Shown here: positions 1-7,665 of the stretch, in pieces | How positions within the stretch are numbered: position 1 is the stretch's first letter | Layout of the letters: every line of letters begins with the position of its first letter | NCBI RefSeq assembly: GCF_902706185.1 | Contig: NZ_CACSJM010000061.1 | Location: 1-33,338 of the forward strand | Length of the DNA: 33,338 nt | Source: Roseomonas sp. 18066 | GTDB lineage: Bacteria > Pseudomonadota > Alphaproteobacteria > Acetobacterales > Acetobacteraceae | Direction: 5' to 3' | Notes under the pieces: generated by a model | Databases searched by the model: none | Told to the model about the DNA's origin: nothing | Seen by the model: the letters and a program-made list of their open reading frames with translations, nothing else | Program-made: the position numbers and the translations under genes

Positions 1-1
1 C

Positions 2-1051
2 GCCCGCCCGCCTCTGGGCGCGCCGCCCGTCCGCATCAACCTCTATTCCGACACCCAGACCCGCCCCACCGCCGCGATGAAGGACGCCATGATGGCGGCC
101 GAGGTCGGCGACGAGCAGCATGGCGACGACCCCACCGTCCATGCCCTGAACGACCGCATGGCCAGGCTGCTGGGCAAGGAGGCCGCGGTCTTCCTGCCGT
201 CGGGCACCATGTGCAACGTCATCGCCATCCTGACCCATTGCCGCCATGGCGAGGAGGTGCTGGCGCATGAGACGGCGCATATCCTCTCGAGCGAGGGCGG
301 CACCCATGCGGCGCTGGCGGGCGTGCAGATCAACCCGCTGCAGGGCCCGCGCGGCATGTTCGACGAAGCCACGCTGCGCGCCGCCATCCGTGGCGGCGGC
401 CGCTACGCCCCGCCGCAGCGCCTGCTGGAGGTGGAGCAGACCGCCAATATCGGCGGCGGCGCCATCTGGCCGCAGGCGCAGCTCGACAGCGTCGTGGCCG
501 TGGCGCGCGAGCAGGGCTGGTCGACCCATATGGACGGCGCCCGGCTGATGAACGCCGTGGTCGCCGCCGGCATCCCGGCCGACGAGATGGTGGCCGGCTT
601 CGACAGCGTCTGGCTGGACTTCACCAAGGGGCTGGGCGCGCCGCTCGGCGCCGTGCTCGCCGGGTCGGAGGAATTCATCGGCCAGGCCTGGCGCTGGAAG
701 CAGCGGCTGGGCGGCTCGATGCGCCAGGCCGGCATCGTCGCCGCCGCCTGTATCCACGCGCTCGACCACCATGTCGACCGCCTGGCCGAGGACCATGCCA
801 ACGCCAAGGCGCTGGCCCGCGGGCTGCGGCAGATCGAGGGCATCGTCGTCGAGGAGCCCGACACCAACCTGGTCTTCTTCGACGTCACCGGCACCGGCCA
901 TGGCACGACGGCGGTGGTCGACGCGCTGCGCCTCGAAGGCATCCAGCTGTCGATGCTGGGCGGCCGCATCCGCGCCTGCCTGCATCTGGACGTCACCGCG
1001 GCCATGGTCGAGGAAACCCTGCAGGTGATGCGGGCGACGCTGGCGAAGTGA
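2..1051 (+). CDS. ltaE: Low-specificity L-threonine aldolase, 5' end cut by window
   Basis: PLP-dependent aldolase cleaving L-threonine/allo-threonine to glycine and acetaldehyde. The frame is open from base 2 and reads INLYSDTQTRPT then AAMKDAM, the conserved N-terminal region of the family, before the first in-window ATG (77). No start codon lies between 2 and 76 in frame, so the true start is upstream of the window and ATG 77 is internal. Visible motifs are VGDEQHGDDPTV, the HETAHILSSEGG segment, HMDGARL (aspartate facing the PLP ring nitrogen) and VWLDFTKGLGAPLG, whose lysine (codon 626-628) is the expected Schiff-base residue. It converges on the metalloprotease, with a strong hairpin between them. 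Assignment to the fold is secure; substrate range cannot be read from sequence. Confidence 0.9.
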   Translation, partial: ARPPLGAPPVRINLYSDTQTRPTAAMKDAMMAAEVGDEQHGDDPTVHALNDRMARLLGKEAAVFLPSGTMCNVIAILTHCRHGEEVLAHETAHILSSEGGTHAALAGVQINPLQGPRGMFDEATLRAAIRGGGRYAPPQRLLEVEQTANIGGGAIWPQAQLDSVVAVAREQGWSTHMDGARLMNAVVAAGIPADEMVAGFDSVWLDFTKGLGAPLGAVLAGSEEFIGQAWRWKQRLGGSMRQAGIVAAACIHALDHHVDRLAEDHANAKALARGLRQIEGIVVEEPDTNLVFFDVTGTGHGTTAVVDALRLEGIQLSMLGGRIRACLHLDVTAAMVEETLQVMRATLAK

Positions 1052-1057
1052 CGCGGC

Positions 1058-1087
1058 GGCGCCGGGGGGCAGTTGCCTCCCGGCGCC
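1058..1087. terminator. Hairpin between convergent genes, probable bidirectional terminator
   Basis: Left arm GGCGCCGGGGGGC (1058-1070), loop AGTT, right arm GCCTCCCGGCGCC (1075-1087): 12 of 13 positions pair. It starts 6 bp after the threonine aldolase stop and ends 7 bp before the stop of the opposing metalloprotease gene, so it could serve both. There is no clear T-tract, so classical intrinsic termination is not certain. Confidence 0.55.
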
Positions 1088-1094
1088 CTGCGCG

Positions 1095-3041
1095 TCAGGC
1101 GACCATGTCGGCGAAGGCGAGGCGGCCCTCGTCGCGGCCGAATTGCAGGAAATGCAGCAGCGGATCGAGCCCCGCCGCGGCGACATCGGCATAGGCGGCG
1201 CGATACGACACGCCGTCGAAACGCGCCGAGGCGCTGCGCCCCTCCTGCCACCCGTATTCGTGGTAATGCGCCAGCGGGTCGAGCGCGGCCGCCGCGACAT
1301 CGGCATTCGCCGCCAGATAGGCCGCCGTGTCGAAATAGGCATTGGGGTCGCGCCCCTCCTGCCAGCCATGGCTCAGGTAATGGGTCCAGGCATCGACCCC
1401 GGCGGCGCGCAGGTCGGCATTCGACAGCAGGTAGTATTCGGCATCGAAGCCCTCGGCGGTCAGGCTGCCGATCACCGGGCCGATCGCCCTTCCCTCGGCC
1501 TGGCCATGCGCCAGGAAATGCTCCAGCGGATCGATGCCCGCCGCCGCGACATCGGCATTGCGCGTCAGGTAGTAGGCGGTGTCGAAGCCGGCCGAAGGGT
1601 CGCGCCCCTCCTTCCAGCCATATTGGTGGTAGTGCTGCAGCGGATCGATGCCGGCCGCGGCGATATCGGGGTTCAGCTGCAGGTAGCCGCTGGTCGAGAA
1701 CAGCGCATTGGGGTCGCGCCCCTCGCGCCAGCCGGTCCCGCCGAAATGCAGGTCGGCATCGGCGCCGGCGCGCCAGATGTCATGGTTCTGCGTGTAGTAG
1801 AAAAGATCGTCGACCAGCGCATTGCCGTCGCTGCGGGTGACGGTGCCGTCGTTGAAGGCGAAGGCATCGATGCGGATGGTCAGGTCGCCGCCTTCATCAG
1901 GCCGTTCGAAGCTGAGATAGCGACCCTCGAAGCCGTAGGTCACCTCGGTCAGCGCCGCCGAGATCACCGCCGTGTCGAAGCCGCCGCGCCCGTCGAGGAT
2001 ATTCACCCCCGCGCCGCCGGCCAGCCGGTTGTCGGCATCGTTGCCGGCCATCACGTCATTGCCGCTGCCGCCGACGGCGTTCTCGATCAGCGAGCGCGCA
2101 TCGTTTTGGTATTGCAGCGCGTTGTAGACATTGGCCTGGGCCCGGGCGTCCGGCGCCAGCAGCGCGCGCTGCCCATAGCCCAGCACCGACCAGCCGCCGG
2201 GCGCCAGGTCGACCTGCAGGTCCTCGGCATAGGCCGAGAAGTCATAGGTGTCGTCGCCGCCGCCATCCCAGAGGGTCAGCAGCACCACATTCGCCATTGG
2301 CGCGCCCTGGTCGATGCCGTTGATCGACATCTCGCCGGTCAGCGGGTCGAAGCGATAGACGGTGTCGCCGGCATTGGTCTGGAAGTTGGCGCCGTAGAGG
2401 TATTGCAGCGCCGCGATGTCGTACATCATCAGCGACTGCGGGAAATGGCCTTCCTGCACCGTGATGCCGACGTCGAACTGGCCGCCCGGAAAAGCGCGGT
2501 AGGTCATGATCGAGAATTCGACGCCGTCGCGATCCGGCGACAGCGCCGGCACGGCGACGCCATAGACCTCGTCGGGGCTGCCGGTGTCATGCCCGTGCTT
2601 CAGCCCCAGCGCATGGCCGATCTCGTGCATGACGTTGAAATAGGCGTAGCTGCCGCGCGGCGCGGTGGCGAAGATCTCGTCGTTGAACCAGACGTTGCCG
2701 GCCTCGCTGTCGGGCGAGAAGCGGGGCGGATTGGCATGCGCCGTCGCCTCGCTGGTCAGCGTCGCGAAGGTCAGCAGGCTGGCCTCGCCCGGCGCCACCT
2801 CGCGGAAGCTCACCTGCGCCACGGCGGCATATTGCGACTGCAGCGCCAGCCGGATCGCCGCCGCCAGGTCCGGCGTCACCGTGCCGAACTCCGACAGGTC
2901 GACGCCCTCCTCGGTGCCCGAATAGCCGCCGGCGTCTTCCGGGAAGCTGAAGGTCAGCTCCGTCGCCTTCCAGCGCACCCCCCACAGCACCGCATCGACA
3001 TTGCGGTCGCCCGTCCCCGGCACCCGAAATCCCAGGCTCAT
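1095..3041 (-). CDS. Serralysin-like zinc metalloprotease with six C-terminal ~38-aa repeats
   Basis: Predicted secreted metalloprotease of 648 aa. The start is placed at ATG 3041 (MSLGFRVPGT) because a GGGGGA ribosome site precedes it; the frame stays open upstream to 3116, but that extension looks non-coding. The catalytic motif HEIGHALGLKH is at residues 139-149 and a Met-turn SIMTY at 177-181, as in M10B serralysins. Around 321-356 is a short glycine/aspartate stretch (GGSGNDVMAGN, LAGGAGVNILDGRGG) like RTX/serralysin C-terminal calcium-binding turns. No N-terminal signal peptide is seen, which fits type I secretion, but no T1SS genes are in the window. From ~410 to the end are six degenerate copies of a repeat with consensus FD..YL..N.DVAAAG.DPL.HY..YGW.EGRDP. 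The repeats, not a typical serralysin tail, form the C-terminus. The metzincin call is firm; the substrate is unknown. Confidence 0.85.
   Translation of the reverse strand: MSLGFRVPGTGDRNVDAVLWGVRWKATELTFSFPEDAGGYSGTEEGVDLSEFGTVTPDLAAAIRLALQSQYAAVAQVSFREVAPGEASLLTFATLTSEATAHANPPRFSPDSEAGNVWFNDEIFATAPRGSYAYFNVMHEIGHALGLKHGHDTGSPDEVYGVAVPALSPDRDGVEFSIMTYRAFPGGQFDVGITVQEGHFPQSLMMYDIAALQYLYGANFQTNAGDTVYRFDPLTGEMSINGIDQGAPMANVVLLTLWDGGGDDTYDFSAYAEDLQVDLAPGGWSVLGYGQRALLAPDARAQANVYNALQYQNDARSLIENAVGGSGNDVMAGNDADNRLAGGAGVNILDGRGGFDTAVISAALTEVTYGFEGRYLSFERPDEGGDLTIRIDAFAFNDGTVTRSDGNALVDDLFYYTQNHDIWRAGADADLHFGGTGWREGRDPNALFSTSGYLQLNPDIAAAGIDPLQHYHQYGWKEGRDPSAGFDTAYYLTRNADVAAAGIDPLEHFLAHGQAEGRAIGPVIGSLTAEGFDAEYYLLSNADLRAAGVDAWTHYLSHGWQEGRDPNAYFDTAAYLAANADVAAAALDPLAHYHEYGWQEGRSASARFDGVSYRAAYADVAAAGLDPLLHFLQFGRDEGRLAFADMVA
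1104..1815 (-). repeat. Six tandem ~38-aa repeats in the metalloprotease C-terminus
   Basis: Six in-frame units follow each other in the protein. Each has an aromatic/Leu pair (YYL, YL), N.D, AAAG.DPL.HY and a closing GW.EGRDP. Unit 1 is divergent (DIWRAGADADLHF). Unit 3 carries an insertion of about 8 residues after EGR. Units 2, 4 and 5 are closest to consensus. I recall similar units in alphaproteobacterial and cyanobacterial calcium-binding and glycosyltransferase-associated proteins, where they may bind surface polysaccharide; that role is inference. Confidence 0.8.
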
Positions 3042-3120
3042 CTTGTCCCCCCCAACCGCGCGCACGCCTCCCCCGAGGCCCGCTGCCAGCCAAGCATCCG
3101 GCGCAACACCGCGCAAATCT

Positions 3121-3139
3121 CAAATGTCTCGAATATTTG
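3121..3139. promoter_or_regulatory. AT-rich imperfect dyad upstream of the metalloprotease
   Basis: CAAATGT-CTCGA-ATATTTG is an inverted repeat with 6 of 7 arm positions paired, lying 80-98 bp upstream of the protease start. It is one of few AT-rich patches here. Flanking GCGCAAAT (3112-3119) and ATTTGGCGC (3135-3143) extend the symmetry with one bulge. An operator for the protease gene is possible, but no regulator is identified. Confidence 0.3.
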
Positions 3140-3150
3140 GCGCTGCGTTG

Positions 3151-3175
3151 CGGCCGGGGACAATTTCCCCGGCCG
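3151..3175 (-). terminator. Hairpin after the M20 peptidase gene
   Basis: A perfect 10-bp stem (CGGCCGGGGA / TCCCCGGCCG) with a 5-nt loop lies 12 bp beyond the peptidase stop on the minus strand. There is no U-tract after the stem on that strand, so it is a probable transcript 3' end structure and not a proven intrinsic terminator. Confidence 0.5.
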
Positions 3176-3187
3176 CGCGCTGGGGGG

Positions 3188-4591
3188 TCAGCCCTTGGCC
3201 GAAGCCAGGCGGGCCAGCAGCCGGGCGTGGCTGCGGGTGCCGGCATGCAGGCAGGCCAGCTCGAACTTCTCGTTCGGGCTGTGCACCTGGTCGTCATCCA
3301 GGCCGAAGCCCATCAGCAGGCTATCCAGCCCCAGCACGCTCTTCAGGCTGGAGACCACGGGGATCGACCCGCCGCCGCCCGACAGCACCGCCGGCTTGCC
3401 GAACTCTTCCGCCAGCACCGCCGCCGCCGCCTGCACGGCGGGCGAATCGGTCGGGATCGAGACGCCCGGCGCCAGGCCGAAGATCTGCAGTTCCAGCCGC
3501 GCATCCGCCGGCAGGCGGGATTGGACGAACTCCCGGATGCCCTCGACGATCTTCGCCGGGTCCTGGCCGGGGACCAGGCGGCAGGACAGCTTGGCATGGC
3601 CCTCGCTGGCGATGACGGTCTTCGAGCCCTCGCCCATATAGCCGCCCCAGATGCCATTGACGTCCGCCGTCGGGCGGGCCCAGAGCCGCTCCGGCGCGCT
3701 GCGCCCCGCCTCGCCGCCCGGCACCGACAGGCCCTGGGCGCCGAGGAACGCCGCCTCGTCGAAGCCCAGCGCGTCCCAGGCGGCGCGCTCGTTGCCGCCC
3801 GGCTCGATCACGCCGTCATAGAAATTCGGGATCTGGATGCGGCCCTGGTCGTCATGCAGGTCGCCCAGGATCCGCGTCAGCAGGTTCAGCACATTGCCCG
3901 CCGAGCCGCCGAACAGCCCCGAATGCAGGTCGCGGTCGCCGAGCTTCAGGTCGATCTGCACATAGGCCATGCCGCGCAGGCTGACCGTCAGCGCCGGCAC
4001 CCCCGGCGCCCACATGTTGGTGTCGCTGATCAGCGCCAGATCGGCCGACAGCGTCGCCTTCTCCTCGGCGAGGACGGCGTCGAGATTGGCGCTGCCGATC
4101 TCCTCCTCGCCCTCGACCAGCACGGTGACGCGCACCGGCGGGCCGCCCGCCACCTTGTTCCAGGCCCGGAGCGCCGCCAGCCAGGTCAGCACCTGGCCCT
4201 TGTCGTCCACCGCGCCGCGCGCCACCAGCCGCGGCCCGCGCGGGCCCTCGGTGATGACGGGGTCGAAAGGCGGGCTGGTCCAGAGCGCCAGCGGCTCCGG
4301 CGGCTGCACGTCGTAATGGCCGTAGATCAGCACATGCGGCGCGTCGCCGCCCGGCCCCGGATGGCTGGCGATGACCACCGGATGCCCCGGCGTCTCGCGC
4401 AGGCGGGCCGCGAAGCCGATGGCCTCCAGCTCCTTCAGCAGCCAGCCGGCGGCGCTGCGGCAATCGGCGGCATGGGCGGGCTGGGCGCTGATGCTCGGAA
4501 TGCGCAGCCATTCGATGAGGCTGGCCTCGGTCTCGGCCCGGGCGGAATCGAGCGCGGTCAGAACCCGCGCGAGGGTGTCGGTGCTGTTCAT
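3188..4591 (-). CDS. M20 family metallopeptidase (dipeptidase-like)
   Basis: Cytosolic di-zinc peptidase of 467 aa, a usual length for the CNDP/PepV-like dipeptidase branch. Metal and catalytic motifs are in order: YGHYDVQP (H92, D94), ARGAVDDKGQ (bridging aspartate near 129-130), VEGEEEIGS (glutamate pair near 162-163), LISDT (D190), and HAKLSCRLVPGQ beginning the dimerisation-domain return. There is no signal peptide. ATG 4591 is used; no convincing ribosome site precedes it. It lies downstream of tpiA on the same strand but is separated by a 310-bp gap filled by a repeat element, so the two are probably not one operon. The exact substrate cannot be read from sequence. Confidence 0.85.
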   Translation of the reverse strand: MNSTDTLARVLTALDSARAETEASLIEWLRIPSISAQPAHAADCRSAAGWLLKELEAIGFAARLRETPGHPVVIASHPGPGGDAPHVLIYGHYDVQPPEPLALWTSPPFDPVITEGPRGPRLVARGAVDDKGQVLTWLAALRAWNKVAGGPPVRVTVLVEGEEEIGSANLDAVLAEEKATLSADLALISDTNMWAPGVPALTVSLRGMAYVQIDLKLGDRDLHSGLFGGSAGNVLNLLTRILGDLHDDQGRIQIPNFYDGVIEPGGNERAAWDALGFDEAAFLGAQGLSVPGGEAGRSAPERLWARPTADVNGIWGGYMGEGSKTVIASEGHAKLSCRLVPGQDPAKIVEGIREFVQSRLPADARLELQIFGLAPGVSIPTDSPAVQAAAAVLAEEFGKPAVLSGGGGSIPVVSSLKSVLGLDSLLMGFGLDDDQVHSPNEKFELACLHAGTRSHARLLARLASAKG

Positions 4592-4630
4592 AGGGAAGAG
4601 TGTCAGGTCAGGAAGCGATCAGGGGAAGAC

Positions 4631-4875
4631 AGGGAAAAGGTCGGGGGAATGAATTCCCCCGAACCCCCATCTTTTTTCTGATGACCGGCCGTTTGCAGAC
4701 CTGCGCCTTACCGGCGCCGTGGCCAGGGCATCACCGCGGGACGCAGAATACAAAAACAGCGCGACCTCGAAGGTCGCGCTGCGCATCGGCCGTGGCACGT
4801 TCTGTCCCCACGTGGACACGGCAGTCTGAAAGAAAAAAGAAGGGGTCGAGGGGAATTCATTCCCCTCGCCTGCCC
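4631..4875. repeat. Full-length intergenic hairpin-ended element, copy 1
   Basis: Fills the 310-bp gap between tpiA and the M20 peptidase. The left end has hairpin 4641-4662 (TCGGGGGAA / TTCCCCCGA) followed by ACCCCCATCTTTTTTCTG. The right end has the same module inverted: AGAAAAAAGAAGGGGTC, then hairpin 4847-4868 (CGAGGGGAA / TTCCCCTCG). The ~150-bp core holds a perfect 10-bp stem with a CGA loop at 4758-4780 (AGCGCGACCT / AGGTCGCGCT). It is homologous along its length to 9177-9419, sharing CACCGCGGGACGC, CTCGAAGGTCGCGC, GTCCCCAC and TGGACACGGCAGTC. No coding capacity is evident and no target-site duplication was recognised. It could be a MITE-like element, a structured RNA or a terminator cassette. 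Confidence 0.85.
4833..4868 (-). terminator. Probable tpiA terminator (right hairpin of element copy 1)
   Basis: Read on the minus strand, the 9-bp stem CGAGGGGAA/TTCCCCTCG is followed by ACCCCTTCTTTTTTCTTTC, a T-rich tract. It begins about 34 bp after the tpiA stop, a good position to end the tpiA transcript. The gap of several C residues between stem and T-tract is unusual for an intrinsic terminator. Confidence 0.5.
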
Positions 4876-4901
4876 AGCGCTTCTCTACAGAACTCTTCTC
4901 T

Positions 4902-5636
4902 TCAAAGAGCCCCAGCAATCGCCAGGAAGTCTTCCGCCTTCAGGCTCGCTCCGCCGATCAGCCCGCCATCGACATTGGGCAGCGCCAGGATGGCCGCCGC
5001 GTTGGAGGGCTTCATCGAGCCGCCGTAGAGGATGCGCAGCTTGGCGCCCGTGGCGCCCAGCTCGGCGCGGATGCGGGCGTGCATGGCGGCGATGTCGTCC
5101 TCGGTCGGCGTGCGGCCGGTGCCGATGGCCCAGACCGGCTCATAGGCCACGACGCCCCCGGCGGCGGCGAAGCCCTCGGGCAGGCTGCCGGCCAGCTGGG
5201 TGGCGACCACCGCCTCGGCCTGGCCGGACAGGCGCTCGGCCTCGCTCTCGCCGACGCAGACGACCGGGACCAGCTTGGCGGCCAGGGCGGCCTCGGCCTT
5301 GGCGCGGACGGTCGCATCCGTCTCGCCGTGGTCGGCGCGGCGCTCGGAATGGCCCAGGATGACATAGCCGGCGCCGAGATCGGCCAGCATGGCGGCCGAG
5401 ACATCGCCCGTGTGGGCGCCCTTGGCGGCCGCGTGGCAGTCCTGGGCGCCGAGGGCGACCTCGCTTTTCAGCAGGGCGCCGGCGACCGGGACCAGGTGGG
5501 GAAAGGGCGGGCAGACCAGCAGGTCGGCCTTCTGCGGCGGGGCGGCGGCGACCGACCGGGCCAGGTCGATGGCCTCGGCCAGCGTCCCGTTCATCTTCCA
5601 GTTTCCGGCGATCAGGGGGCGCACACCCGGGGTCAT
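4902..5636 (-). CDS. tpiA: Triosephosphate isomerase
   Basis: Interconverts dihydroxyacetone phosphate and glyceraldehyde-3-phosphate in glycolysis/gluconeogenesis; cytosolic TIM barrel, 244 aa. The start is ATG 5636 (MTPGVRPLIAGNWKMNG) with GGAG about 7 bp upstream; the frame runs further up to 5690 but that part is not conserved. Catalytic residues are all present: N12 and K14 in GNWKMNG, H96 in ILGHSERR, E166 in VAYEPVWAIGTG (loop 6 follows), and the phosphate-binding YGGSMKPSNA near the C-terminus. It is divergent from ppiD across a 136-bp intergenic region that must hold both promoters; divergent or adjacent tpiA and ppiD is common in alphaproteobacteria. Confidence 0.97.
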   Translation of the reverse strand: MTPGVRPLIAGNWKMNGTLAEAIDLARSVAAAPPQKADLLVCPPFPHLVPVAGALLKSEVALGAQDCHAAAKGAHTGDVSAAMLADLGAGYVILGHSERRADHGETDATVRAKAEAALAAKLVPVVCVGESEAERLSGQAEAVVATQLAGSLPEGFAAAGGVVAYEPVWAIGTGRTPTEDDIAAMHARIRAELGATGAKLRILYGGSMKPSNAAAILALPNVDGGLIGGASLKAEDFLAIAGAL

Positions 5637-5772
5637 GGCTCGGCTCCATCGGTTGGTCGCGGGTGCCGGCGGCGGGCCCGCTTCGGGCAAAAGGCGCTAC
5701 AGGCCATGGCGGCGTTTGGCAACCGGGCGGGTTTTCCCTATGGTCCGCCCGCCTTCATCGCCGCGGAACACA

Positions 5773-7665
5773 ATGCTCACTGCCCTGCGCCGTCTTGCCG
5801 GTACCTGGTTCGCCAAGGGCCTCTTCCTGCTTCTGGTCATGTCCTTCGCCATCTGGGGCATCGAGGACGTCGTCCGCAATTTCGGCGCCGACACCGCCGT
5901 CGCCCGCGTGGGCGGCGAGCGCATCGAGCTGCCCGAGGCGCAGAACGCCGCGCGCCGCGAGGTGCAGCGCGTCCAGCGCCAGCTCGGCGGCAGCTTCGAG
6001 ATCAATGCCGAGATGTCCCGCGCCATCGCCCGCCAGGCGGTGGAGGGCATGGTCATGGACCGCGTCCAGCGGCAGGAGGCGGCCCGCCTCGGCCTCGCCG
6101 TCCCCGATGCCGCGGTGCGCGACTATGTCTTCGCCATCCCGGCCTTCCAGGGCGCCGATGGCCGCTTCAACCGGATGGCCTTCGACAGCTTCCTGCGCAA
6201 CAACGGCATGACCGAGGCGGCCTTCCTGGGCCTGTTGAAGGCCGACCTGCTGCGCCAGCAGCTGGCCGGCGCGGTCCGCTCGGGCGCCTCCGGCCCCGAC
6301 GCGCTGACCCGGCCGCTGCTGGCCTGGGAGCGTGAGCAGCGCGTCGCCGAGATCGTCGCCCTGCCCTTCCCGGCGGCGCCGGAGCCGGCGGCCCCGGACG
6401 AGGCGGCGCTGACCCGCTTCCACGAGAACAATGCCGACCGCTTCTCGGCCCCGGAATACCGCCACATCGTGCTGGGCGTGCTGTCGCCCGACACGGTGAT
6501 GGCCGATGTCCAGGTCACCGAGCCCGACCTGCGCGCCTATTACGACGCGCATCTGGGCAATTACGAGAAGCAGGAGCGCCGGCGCATCGAGCAGGTGCTG
6601 ATCGGCGACCGCGAGAAGGCGGTGGCGCTCGCCGCCCGCTGGCGCGAGGGCGCCGACTTCGCCGCCATGAAGACCGCGGCCGAGGCCGAGGGCGGCCAGG
6701 CCACCGAGCTCGGCGAGACCGACCGCACCAGCCTGCCGCTGCCGGAGCTGGCCGAGGCCGCCTTCGCCCTGGCCCAGGGCGGCGTCAGCGAGCCGGTCGA
6801 GACTGCCTTCGGCTGGCATGTGCTGCATGTCAGCGCCATCGAGGCCGGCGAGACCCGCGGCTTCGACGCCGTCCGCGCCGAGGTCGAGACCGCCCTGAAG
6901 CGCGACCGCGCGACCGATGTCGCCTTCGAGCGCGCCAACCAGGTCGAGGACGCCCTGGCCGCCGGCGGCAGCCTGGCCGAGGTCGGCCCGCGCTTCGGCC
7001 TGCAGGTGGCCGACGTCACCGTCGACGCCAATGGCCGCGGCCGCGACGGCGCCTCGGTGGCCCTGCCGCTGACCGGCCAGCCGCTGCAGATCGCGCTGCG
7101 CGCCGCCTTCGCCGCCCAGCAGGGCGAGATGCCGCGCCTGGCCGAGGCCGGCCAGGTGGCGCTCTTCGCCGTCGAGCTGAAGCAGGTCATCCCCGCCGCG
7201 CTGCGCCCCTTCGCCGAGGTGCGCGAGCAGGTGCAGGACGCCTGGGTCGCCGCCGAGCGCCGCCGCCACCAGGAGGAGCGCGCCGCCGGGCTGATGGCCG
7301 CGGTGAAGGACGGCAAGTCGCTGGCCGACGCCGCGCGCGAGGCCGGGCTGGTCGCCCGCCGCATCGGCCCGGTCACCCGCGACAGCCAGGAGCCGAACGT
7401 GCCGCCGGAGATCCTGGCGCCGCTCTTCGCAACCGCGCCCAACGCCACCACCATGGCGGAAGGCACGCTGGGCTTCACCGTCGCCCAGGTCGCCCAGGTC
7501 ATCGCCTTCGACCCGGCCAGCGACCCGCTGGCGCTGGGCCGCACCCGCAGCACCGTCGAGCAGGCGATGCTGGCCGACCTGGAGAGCCAGTTCCTCGACG
7601 CGCTGCGCGGCCGTGCCGAGATCACGGTCAACGAGACGGTGCTGAACCAGGTGTCCAACCCGTGA
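5773..7665 (+). CDS. ppiD: PpiD/SurA-type periplasmic peptidyl-prolyl isomerase
   Basis: Membrane-anchored periplasmic folding chaperone with a parvulin domain, 630 aa. Start ATG 5773 (MLTALRRLAG) puts a single transmembrane anchor at about residues 14-31 (AKGLFLLLVMSFAIWGI), followed by a SurA-N-like chaperone region (~35-165). A PpiC/rotamase-like segment follows in the middle (RRRIEQVLIGDREKAVALA through AFGWHVLHVSAI), and then a long charged helical C-terminal part. Its size and order match PpiD (about 620-630 aa). The TGA overlaps the trpE GTG (GTGA), so ppiD and trpE are probably translationally coupled. The parvulin active-site residues are not all obvious, so isomerase activity is uncertain, as in many PpiD proteins. 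Confidence 0.88.
   Translation: MLTALRRLAGTWFAKGLFLLLVMSFAIWGIEDVVRNFGADTAVARVGGERIELPEAQNAARREVQRVQRQLGGSFEINAEMSRAIARQAVEGMVMDRVQRQEAARLGLAVPDAAVRDYVFAIPAFQGADGRFNRMAFDSFLRNNGMTEAAFLGLLKADLLRQQLAGAVRSGASGPDALTRPLLAWEREQRVAEIVALPFPAAPEPAAPDEAALTRFHENNADRFSAPEYRHIVLGVLSPDTVMADVQVTEPDLRAYYDAHLGNYEKQERRRIEQVLIGDREKAVALAARWREGADFAAMKTAAEAEGGQATELGETDRTSLPLPELAEAAFALAQGGVSEPVETAFGWHVLHVSAIEAGETRGFDAVRAEVETALKRDRATDVAFERANQVEDALAAGGSLAEVGPRFGLQVADVTVDANGRGRDGASVALPLTGQPLQIALRAAFAAQQGEMPRLAEAGQVALFAVELKQVIPAALRPFAEVREQVQDAWVAAERRRHQEERAAGLMAAVKDGKSLADAAREAGLVARRIGPVTRDSQEPNVPPEILAPLFATAPNATTMAEGTLGFTVAQVAQVIAFDPASDPLALGRTRSTVEQAMLADLESQFLDALRGRAEITVNETVLNQVSNP

Noticed and set aside
1143..3641. An 832-codon plus-strand open frame over the metalloprotease and its upstream gap
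   Set aside because: It is the antisense shadow of the protease, with no motif, no ribosome site and repetitive Arg/Gly/Gln content, and it runs into the peptidase gene.
4600..5028. Open frames crossing the repeat elements that translate the hairpins as GNEFP or GIHSP
   Set aside because: These residues come from the GGGGAATTCATTCCCC-type palindrome. The same pattern appears at other copies and the frames have no conserved protein features. Such frames are likely to be mis-annotated as hypothetical proteins.
7600..7665. A tryptophan attenuator or leader peptide ahead of trpE
   Set aside because: trpE overlaps ppiD by 4 bp, leaving no room for a leader, and no run of Trp codons was seen.
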